From positions 1-22,577 of the forward strand of contig RXOD01004421.1 of NCBI GenBank assembly GCA_005223375.1: a DNA stretch of 22,577 nt, written 5' to 3'. Shown here piece by piece: positions 16,338 through 22,577 of the stretch. Source of the stretch: Amoebophrya sp. AT5.2. Taxonomy: Eukaryota > Sar > Dinophyceae > Syndiniales > Amoebophryaceae. The first letter of the stretch is position 1. Every line of letters begins with the position of its first letter. The position numbers and the translations under genes were made by a program. Below the pieces are notes generated by a model that saw only the letters and a program-made list of their open reading frames with translations, was not told the DNA's origin and did not search any database.

Positions 16338-17512
16338 CTAGTACCCCTTCGCCACGGGCAGGAAGAGCTTGAACTCCGGCGGCAGTTCCTCCTCGGAGTA
16401 GAGGCGGTCGCTGAAGTAGATGCGGCGGATCCGGCAGTTCGCGTGCAGCTGGACCTGTGAAGTAGGTTGAGGTTCCATGAAAATCCGATTTGAACGACGC
16501 GGCTGAGTTGTGTGTGGTGAACTTTTTACCCTGGAACGACCTAGAAACCGGGACATGAACATGAAGAGCACTGTGTTCTTTTTAGGTAAAGTAACAAGTA
16601 AGAAAGTACTCGGAGCGTCTCGATGTAGTTGGTTCCGTAGGCGCGTCGCGTGAAATCGGACAGGTTGAACTGGATCTGGTTCCACCCCTCATCCAATCGC
16701 ATCGGCATCGTACCTGGATTTTTTTGTGTGAGTGTGCTGAATGTTGTTCGTCCTAGGCAAGTCACGCAACGGTGTTCCCGCCGAGAAGTAATAGTAGTTC
16801 GCCGCGCTTAATACTGGATCTGGAAGCAAGAGCAACAAAAAATATATAACTCAACGATCGAAAAAGAGGAAACAAAGTACAGATGAATGGCTTCACGCGG
16901 GTCGTGGACTGGTAGTTGGATGCCCTGAAGCGTCGGCGGATGTTCTTGTCATCCAACACCTGCACCTCAAACGTGAAATACCTGAAGGGAGTTTTGTTTT
17001 GAGTAGCACGTCGTGCTAAAAAGTTCAAGGTTGAGCACTAAGTGGCGTAAAAAAACAGAAAAACGATTCAAATCGCAGCTGTAGCGGCTGTAGCAATACT
17101 TCTTCAGGTTTTTGATGATCATGACGAGGAAGGGGAGCTTGATGCCGAGGGTTCGCTTGGGATCTGCCGGGCAGCTGATGAAGTTCGTCGACACATTGGT
17201 CCCCATGATCTCCAGCACTGAACTCTGGATATCATTGTCGGTTAACCTCTTGATGTGCCCGTTTCGGACCTGATGTGGGGTGAGATTTTGTGATGGATGC
17301 CTCATACTCGCCACATTCATCGTCATCGAAGCGAAAGCAGGATCGTCGTGGGAGTAAGCGAGCAAAACAAGGTCTGAACAATATTTCACAGCAAATGCAG
17401 AAATGACAGGAGTCAACATCATAAGTACCTTCTTGTCCCATATCTGCAGGGGCTTCGAGCCGACGGAGTAGAGAATGGATAGAAATCCACTCTGGAACGT
17501 GTTCCTGAACAT
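16338..17512 (-). CDS. CFAP20: CFAP20 (Bug22/GTL3), cilium doublet-microtubule protein
   Basis: Five exons, 17512-17429, 17269-17100, 16981-16881, 16713-16610 and 16454-16338, give 576 nt: 191 residues and TAG. The product is collinear with animal CFAP20 (about 193 residues). It starts [27 protein letters not shown], continues [63 protein letters not shown], then [20 protein letters not shown], and ends with [18 protein letters not shown]. The family sits at the inner junction of axonemal doublet microtubules and affects tubulin modification and ciliary beating. This implies a flagellated stage. All boundaries are GT-AG, but the donors are GTACTT (three times) and GTATTG, and every later exon begins with GT. 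The ATG matches the family start exactly. Only the extreme C-terminus (VAKGY) differs. Confidence 0.97.
16455..16609 (-). other. CFAP20 intron 4 (155 nt)
   Basis: Boundary CTCCGA|GTACTTTC ... CTTCACAG|GTCCAG. GT is shared at both ends. Splicing restores L-R-V-Q-L-H-A-N. Confidence 0.93.
16714..16880 (-). other. CFAP20 intron 3 (167 nt)
   Basis: Boundary CATCT|GTACTTTG ... AATCCAG|GTACGATG. GTAC is repeated at both ends. Splicing restores F-I-C-T-M-P-M-R. Confidence 0.93.
16982..17099 (-). other. CFAP20 intron 2 (118 nt)
   Basis: Boundary AAGAA|GTATTGC ... CCTTCAG|GTATTTC. GTATT is a 5-bp direct repeat at the two ends. Splicing restores K-K-Y-F-T of the family. Confidence 0.93.
17270..17428 (-). 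other. CFAP20 intron 1 (159 nt)
   Basis: Boundary AAG|GTACTTATG ... CACATCAG|GTCCG. AGGT is present at both ends. Its length is a multiple of three and it has no stop in frame, so retention would add 53 residues. Confidence 0.9.
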
Positions 17513-18035
17513 CTTGGCGTGGCTGGCCTCCAGCGATCAACGACCACTAAAGTAAGACCTACCTCCTCTCTTCTACAAGAACAAAAGATTCAACCGCTCT
17601 TATGATTGATTTACTTCGCTGGAACTTCGAGGGCAGAACGTCGGCGTAGTAGAAGTACTGGCTGCGCTTACGCTTTAATCTGTGCCTGTGGCTGCGGGTC
17701 GAAATGCGGTACGCAGACGAGTTACTGAAGAATAATGCAAGTCAGGTAGAAGTCCAAGTACCGGGTAGCGGTTCTCCCAACATTTTACGAGGAAGCAGCT
17801 GCAGAACGAATGAACAACCCCTCGACGGAAGCCAAAAAAACAGTCTCTCAACGTCGACCCACGACAGGAACGGAAAACTTCGGTTTGCTTCGTAATCTTT
17901 TTTCTTTTCGGAAATCTAGTGCTCGAACAGCTCTGCCTCTGTGGACCTCTCTCACGAGGTCGTCTTAAGAGCAACATTCACTTGTTTGAATCATGACGGA
18001 GACGGACGACGATCGTCCTCTCGAAAAAATCTGAG
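17513..18035. other. intergenic stretch between DNAJC21-like and CFAP20
   Basis: About 0.5 kb with no coding frame. It must hold the 3' end of the DNAJC21-like transcript and the CFAP20 5' region. GTAGAAGT occurs at 17649 and 17746. No TATA-like element is evident at a useful distance. Confidence 0.5.
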
Positions 18036-20264
18036 TTACTTCTTGTTCTTGCCTCGTTTGGCTTTGTTCCCGCCAGCGATAGCAGGGTCGTTTGCACTTG
18101 TCGCAGATTTGGATTTCAGCAGCATATGTGATGGATTATTCTTTAGGTGTTCGAACAGCTTGTTTTTTGTCTTGAATGCCTGCTTACAAAACGAGCATGC
18201 TAGGATCACTGGCGCCCCACCTGCGGCTTCCGGCCAGCTGTCGCCTGAAGTTGCTTGCTTGCCAGTGCCACCTCCTACTCTCGAAGCTGGCGCGTAGGCC
18301 ACCTGCCCGCCCGTGGCCGCGGCTCCTGTTCTTCCACTGACTGTCACTGTATCGTCCGTCTTGTTTGCGCGCCGCCGGCGCCGCTTTCCCTTGTCTACGC
18401 TATTGCCAACGTCCACTTCGACATCGTCACCGGCAGGCTCCTCAGTATTTGCGTGTCCTGCACGTTCCAACGCTTTCTCAACGGTTATGAGTGGCGGCTC
18501 GTTCTCACCGGACGGAGCTGCTTTCAATGACCGCGCGAGGTGGTATCGCGCCGCTGCGTCGGACTCGTCTACGTCGTTTGCCTGTCGTTCTTCGACGTCC
18601 ATTTCAACAAGTTCGCCGTTTCCACTTGATTCCCCGCCCGTCTCTGTAGGTGTAGGAAGCTCCGCCTCCTCGTCGACGTAGTTTCCCTTTTGCGCTACTT
18701 CATCTTGTACGGAATTATTAAGATCCAAATCCGCTTCCTCCTCATCGTCCTGACCCCTGTTTCGATTCTCAGACGTCTTCAGGCTCGCAAATCGCGCGAG
18801 AAAATCGTCCTCGCTTGACAGAGAGGACTTGGACGACCGCCGCGATCGCGGACTTGTCTTTTTCTCGTCCACATCAACAGCTGCGCAGAGGCTGTCTGGG
18901 CCTCTATCGCCCGCGCCTGCAGCAGACGGACCTTCTGCTTTTGCTTCGGACTCGCTTTCTGGTGCCTCTTCGTCCTCGAGAGTTTCGTCCTCCACTACCT
19001 CCGCTGCTTCGCTCTCCTCGTCCGAGGAACTACCCATTAGCGCCTCGACCGCGAGCAAGTGTTTTTTCGACTTGCAATGCACCTCAAACTGCTTTTCTGA
19101 CTTGAAAGTTTTCCGGCATAGCTCGCACACGAAGGTCGTCGGTGCAGGCCCAGACGGCGAGCTGTCGTTCGCATCACCCTCGATATCCGAGCCATCCATC
19201 CTCGGCGACGATTTAGAAAAAGAAGCGCTCGCCCCCGATGCTGACTCTGCCCCTACTATGCCCATTTCCCGCTCGTCCTGTTCCCGCAGCAGTCGCTCAC
19301 TCTCTTCCCACCTTTTCTCTTCCTCGGCCAGAGCTGCTATCCTTGCTATTCTTCTCCGTTCTTTCTCTTCCTCGAACTGCTTCTCCTTTTCCTCCAGCTT
19401 CCTGCGTTTTTCCTTGGCTTTCGCGATCTCCTGCTCCTCCACGCGCGGGTCTCGCCGCATCACGAAAGCGACCAATTGCCGCACTTTCTGGTTGTACTCC
19501 TGCCGCGCAACGCTTCGCGCCTTCTTGTTCTCCGCCTCGATTAGCCGTCTCACTTTGCGGTTGGGCGCCTCGTTGGGGTTGTACTGGTCGGCGTGGCCGA
19601 ACGGCCGCTTGCTCTGAAAATTCTGCCAGTACGAGTAAAACTTCTTCAGAAACGCCTCCGAGTTGTCCGTCGACCTCCCGAACGGCGGCGCGAGCTTGTC
19701 CTTCTTTTGCGCCTCCTGTTTTCTGTTTCCAGCACCTCCCCGCCTGTTACTTCGCGTCGGCTTCGCACTTCCCGCCTCGTCCTCCTCGTCGCTTTCATCG
19801 TCCGCGTAGTCTTGTTCGATGATGTCGATCCGGCGGAACAGCTCTTCGTACACGACGAAGAACCCCGCCTCGCTGTCGTCGAATTTGCCGCCGAAGCAAC
19901 TGCTGCGGAAGTAGCTGAACAGGTTCAGGGATTTTTCCACCGGGTCGGTCGCACCATCCTTACCTCCTCCCACACCCGCATTCCCGCCGTCGTCGTCGCC
20001 ATACAAAATCTGCTCTCGGTGCGCGTCGTACCAGGCGCGCTCGTGGGGGTCGGTGAGACAGGCGTAAGCCTCGTTGAGGTACTGGAAACGAGTCGTGGCC
20101 TCCTCGCCGCTCAAACCGTTGATCGACGCCTTGTCGGGATGAAATCTCAGCGCAAGTTTTCTGTACGCCGTTTTCAGCTCGGAATCGTCGGCCTTGCGGG
20201 AGACGCCAAGCAGCTCATAGTAACAGGTCTTCGAGACCGCGGAACCGGACGAAGGGGCGGTCAT
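18036..20264 (-). CDS. DNAJC21: DNAJC21/Jjj1-type J-domain co-chaperone of 60S ribosome maturation
   Basis: 742 residues from ATG at 20264. The J domain is at about 14-80, with HPD at 42-44 and the diagnostic [12 protein letters not shown]. Next comes the family's [21 protein letters not shown] block, an acidic stretch, [14 protein letters not shown], and a charged helix (about 225-340) with [30 protein letters not shown]2H2 finger of the U1/jaz type follows (C380, C383, H396, H402), then a long acidic Ser/Glu region, a second C2H2 finger (C690, C693, H706, H713) and a Lys-rich tail. The human and yeast proteins have the same order but are shorter (under 600 residues); the excess is acidic linker. 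In the family, the J domain stimulates Hsp70 to release export factors from cytoplasmic pre-60S particles. Here HPD and both zinc sites are intact, so function is likely. No intron is visible. Confidence 0.93.
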   Translation of the reverse strand: MTAPSSGSAVSKTCYYELLGVSRKADDSELKTAYRKLALRFHPDKASINGLSGEEATTRFQYLNEAYACLTDPHERAWYDAHREQILYGDDDGGNAGVGGGKDGATDPVEKSLNLFSYFRSSCFGGKFDDSEAGFFVVYEELFRRIDIIEQDYADDESDEEDEAGSAKPTRSNRRGGAGNRKQEAQKKDKLAPPFGRSTDNSEAFLKKFYSYWQNFQSKRPFGHADQYNPNEAPNRKVRRLIEAENKKARSVARQEYNQKVRQLVAFVMRRDPRVEEQEIAKAKEKRRKLEEKEKQFEEEKERRRIARIAALAEEEKRWEESERLLREQDEREMGIVGAESASGASASFSKSSPRMDGSDIEGDANDSSPSGPAPTTFVCELCRKTFKSEKQFEVHCKSKKHLLAVEALMGSSSDEESEAAEVVEDETLEDEEAPESESEAKAEGPSAAGAGDRGPDSLCAAVDVDEKKTSPRSRRSSKSSLSSEDDFLARFASLKTSENRNRGQDDEEEADLDLNNSVQDEVAQKGNYVDEEAELPTPTETGGESSGNGELVEMDVEERQANDVDESDAAARYHLARSLKAAPSGENEPPLITVEKALERAGHANTEEPAGDDVEVDVGNSVDKGKRRRRRANKTDDTVTVSGRTGAAATGGQVAYAPASRVGGGTGKQATSGDSWPEAAGGAPVILACSFCKQAFKTKNKLFEHLKNNPSHMLLKSKSATSANDPAIAGGNKAKRGKNKK

Positions 20265-20988
20265 TGGCTAGGCCGTCAAGCTAGCTGCGCACAGAGCAGC
20301 ACAGAGAAGTAGAGTGAAACCCGTCGCTTGTGGTCACTGGATCGTGCTATCTAAGTCATCTACCGCTTACAAGGCGCAGCTCCCGCTGCACAATACACAG
20401 AGCTTCTTGCTGGCTCAGAAAACAATACCAATAGGTTTAGAATGGGGTCCTGTGATAAGATTAGTGCGAGGAGTGCAAATTGTGTGGTACGAGTTGTACG
20501 TATGATGCGTACTATAGAGCGGGAAGTGCGCATCTGATGTCGTTTGTTGTCCACGTCCACCTCCACGTGTTGATGAACTCTTAAAAACCTTTCTTAAGAT
20601 CCGATTCTAAGTGCAACAAAGCAGAAGGATCGGGACGTGATCGGCTTTATTTGTCTGCCAGGTTCTTGAGTTCGCCTCAGACCGACATCGAAATGAAATG
20701 AGCAGCTTATTTGCAAATTCATTATATCACAATCATAGTGCGGTTGAACAGCCAGTGCCAACAGTGCCAACCAAAGTAGAAGCGTACAGACATTGGTGCT
20801 TGCAGCTTCTAGCTAAGTAAATTCTTGTCTGAGAGGAGAGAATAACCGCAAGGAAGTGTGCCAAGGACCACGCGGCTACACGCCTTGCATTTGTGATGTC
20901 TTGTGGTCGCGAAGTAAAAATTTCGTTTCGCGCCCGAAAAATATCGAAATCAAATGCAGCAGCTATATTACAGGGGTGGAGCATTTCC
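20265..20988. other. intergenic stretch, no gene seen
   Basis: About 0.7 kb between the YjbQ-like stop and the DNAJC21-like start. AT-rich around 20580-20740. Only short, non-conserved frames occur on either strand. Likely a 3' UTR plus a 5' region. Confidence 0.5.
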
Positions 20989-22577
20989 CTAGAATGCCAC
21001 GACCGTCACGGTTTGGGCTGTACGCGCTGTCTTCGGAGGCGGCGCGCCTCTACTTGGCGGCGCCGGCGGCGGCGCCCAAAAGAACAGCCGTTCGTCGCTG
21101 TCTAAAAATGCCGTCGGCGGAAGGACCACAGAACAGGGAAGCAGAAACGGCACATCCGTGTTGTTCTCCGCAAACCCGGTCCAGGTAGCGGCATCCAGGA
21201 ATTCCCGCGTAAGCAACAAGCGCCCAGCGCCATTCGCGCCGACGAACATGGCTGTGGCCGGCGCAGACGATCGCTCACCACCAGAAGCAGCCAACAGATT
21301 CTCCATCGCGGTCCGGACTTGAGAAGTTATGTCTGTGAACCCGCCTTTTGAACCCGCTGAGCCGCCCGGCACCGCGACGACGTCTGACTGACAGCACGCC
21401 CTCTCGTCCACGTCGTCGTTGTCATCGCCCTCCGCAGAGTTAGGATCGTTTGTTCCGCCTTCATCAGCCGCTGCTCGTCTCTGCCTGTGTCGGTACAGTA
21501 CGTTCACGAGAGACACTTTCCGCGTGTTTCCGCTCCCTTCTCTGTGCTCGTTCAGCACCACCTCCTTCCACGCCCGCTGTGAAGCCGCGTCTACGAGCGT
21601 CGAGCAACCGAGCAGCGTGCACTTCATGTGTCCGGTCATGTCGTCGCGCCCTTCGTAAGTGTGCTGGAAAAACTCGTCATTCCACCGATCGGGCACGAGT
21701 CGCCGCATCACGTCGAACTCGAGGTCGACCGCGTTTTTTCCGCCGCTCGCGGACCGAAGCACGTGTGCTGCCACTGGGTGCTGGGGTTTGATCGGCTTCA
21801 CTCGTCCGATCGCGCCGGTTCGCGACTGGATGGCGTTTTCCTGGTTCTGTGCGTTTAGGGATTGGTTGTCGACGTCGCGGATGCAAAGCGACGCGGAAGT
21901 GTGGTGCGTGTGGAGGTGCACGAGGCAGCCAAGCGAGCCGTGCTTCCGGTCGACTACCTGGTCCCCTTTCTGTTTGTCCTCGTCCTCGCCGTCCACTGCA
22001 GCACCAGCAAGGTTCGGCACCAAAAGGTTCTCCATGTACGTCCCGAGCCCGTAGCTCCCCGGGCCGCGGCCGTTGTGCACGACGCGCTCGTATTCGCCGC
22101 CCTCCAGAAACATGTACTCAATTTTCGGCGCCCCGCGCTCCGCCGAGCTGCAGTAGTAGCTATCGTAAAACAGGTACACGCCCTGCCACGTGCCAAGCAT
22201 CAGCTGCCTCTTGCAGACGGGGAGGGCCAGGCACCGCCGCGTCAGCAAATCGAACACGAGCGGGTTGACATAAGAAGCATGATTCGTTTTCGTTGTACAC
22301 GTACTCGTAGGTAGAGCCGCGTTTTTCGACTGCGTCTGCGCCGCGACGGACAGCGCGATGCGGCGCAGACCCTCGAGCATGTCGGTGCGGACCGTCCGGT
22401 CGCAATTCTCATTCACAGAAAGGGACGCGTAAGTGTGGGCGGGGCAATAGAGCACGAGAACGCCCACGTCAGGGACCGTTTTGTTGGCCAGGACGTGTGT
22501 GCGGAAGATTTCCTCGATCGGCAGAAGGGCCACGGACAGTGTCGGGTTAGTCGTGACGGAGAGCGGATCGCCGAGCC
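20989..22577 (-). CDS. triplicated YjbQ/UPF0047-domain protein, 5'-truncated by the window edge
   Basis: The frame is open to the window end, so the start is outside; the GTG at 22533 is not a believable eukaryotic start. Domain 1 (to about 22080) has HTYASLSVNEN-D at 22437, then ALPV and GTWQG at 22194-22180, but nothing like the family's middle H-x-Y-E-G-x-D-D-M-P-x-H block. Domain 2 (about 22070-21480) has HTSASL at 21903-21886 and an intact HTYEGRDDMTGHMK at 21663-21622, while GTWQG is replaced by a WKEVVLNEHR segment (21570-21541). Domain 3 (about 21345-20992) starts with the family's FTDIT-x-x-V helix at 21339 and keeps the SVVLP strand, but has lost both motifs. Bacterial YjbQ is a single domain of about 140 residues, annotated as a secondary thiamine-phosphate synthase. 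The role here is unknown. TAG at 20989-20991. Confidence 0.8.
   Translation of the reverse strand, partial: LGDPLSVTTNPTLSVALLPIEEIFRTHVLANKTVPDVGVLVLYCPAHTYASLSVNENCDRTVRTDMLEGLRRIALSVAAQTQSKNAALPTSTCTTKTNHASYVNPLVFDLLTRRCLALPVCKRQLMLGTWQGVYLFYDSYYCSSAERGAPKIEYMFLEGGEYERVVHNGRGPGSYGLGTYMENLLVPNLAGAAVDGEDEDKQKGDQVVDRKHGSLGCLVHLHTHHTSASLCIRDVDNQSLNAQNQENAIQSRTGAIGRVKPIKPQHPVAAHVLRSASGGKNAVDLEFDVMRRLVPDRWNDEFFQHTYEGRDDMTGHMKCTLLGCSTLVDAASQRAWKEVVLNEHREGSGNTRKVSLVNVLYRHRQRRAAADEGGTNDPNSAEGDDNDDVDERACCQSDVVAVPGGSAGSKGGFTDITSQVRTAMENLLAASGGERSSAPATAMFVGANGAGRLLLTREFLDAATWTGFAENNTDVPFLLPCSVVLPPTAFLDSDERLFFWAPPPAPPSRGAPPPKTARTAQTVTVVAF

Noticed and set aside
18829..19617. 262-residue plus-strand frame opposite the DNAJC21 homologue (also 19593-20312)
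   Set aside because: Ser/Arg-rich mirror of acidic and Lys/Glu codons of the real minus-strand gene; no domain, and the opposite strand has clear J-domain and zinc-finger homology.
22531..22533. GTG as the start of the YjbQ-like protein
   Set aside because: The frame continues open to the window edge and eukaryotic nuclear genes rarely start at GTG; the gene is treated as truncated.

Overview
The window looks like nuclear DNA from a flagellated single-celled eukaryote. It carries a CFAP20 gene split by four spliceosomal-type introns, a DNAJC21/Jjj1 ribosome-biogenesis co-chaperone, a GSTCD-type methyltransferase and WSC-domain surface proteins. Long coding frames are full of Ser/Gly/Ala/Glu low-complexity inserts. 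Every gene I can support lies on the minus strand, head to tail, which recalls the one-directional gene clusters of dinoflagellates and relatives. A dinoflagellate-lineage alveolate (possibly Syndiniales/Amoebophrya-like, given the odd introns) is my best inference, but nothing in the window proves it. I see no rRNA, tRNA, CRISPR array, transposase or integrase gene.

Reading in the direction of transcription, from high to low coordinates: (1) 22577-20989, a 5'-truncated protein that appears to hold three tandem YjbQ/UPF0047 domains, each missing different conserved blocks; (2) 20264-18036, the DNAJC21/Jjj1 homologue with J domain, charged middle and two C2H2 fingers; (3) 17512-16338, CFAP20, five exons and 191 residues, almost collinear with the animal protein; (4) 16337-14129, no confident gene, only exon-like helical frames; (5) 14128-11915, a 737-residue protein with a Gly/Pro-rich repetitive tail; (6) 11131-7790, a large unrecognised low-complexity/coiled-coil protein containing a long DNA palindrome; (7) 6883-4832, the GSTCD-like methyltransferase; (8) 4831-3039, mostly featureless apart from one weak exon candidate; (9) 3038-70, fragments that I read as one multi-exon secreted protein (signal peptide, discoidin/F5-8C-like domain, two WSC domains), although two genes remain possible.

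Two observations stand out. First, the introns do not use the usual GTRAGT donor. Three of the four CFAP20 donors read GTACTT, one reads GTATTG, and every downstream exon starts with GT, so each intron is bounded by a 2-5 bp direct repeat. The same GTACT donor fits the WSC/discoidin exons. This resembles introner-type insertions. Second, the triplicated YjbQ protein looks like a single-chain pseudo-oligomer in which the conserved motifs have been divided among the repeats.

The genes do not form one pathway. Ribosome biogenesis (DNAJC21), cilia (CFAP20), a predicted methyltransferase and cell-surface carbohydrate binding are simply neighbours.
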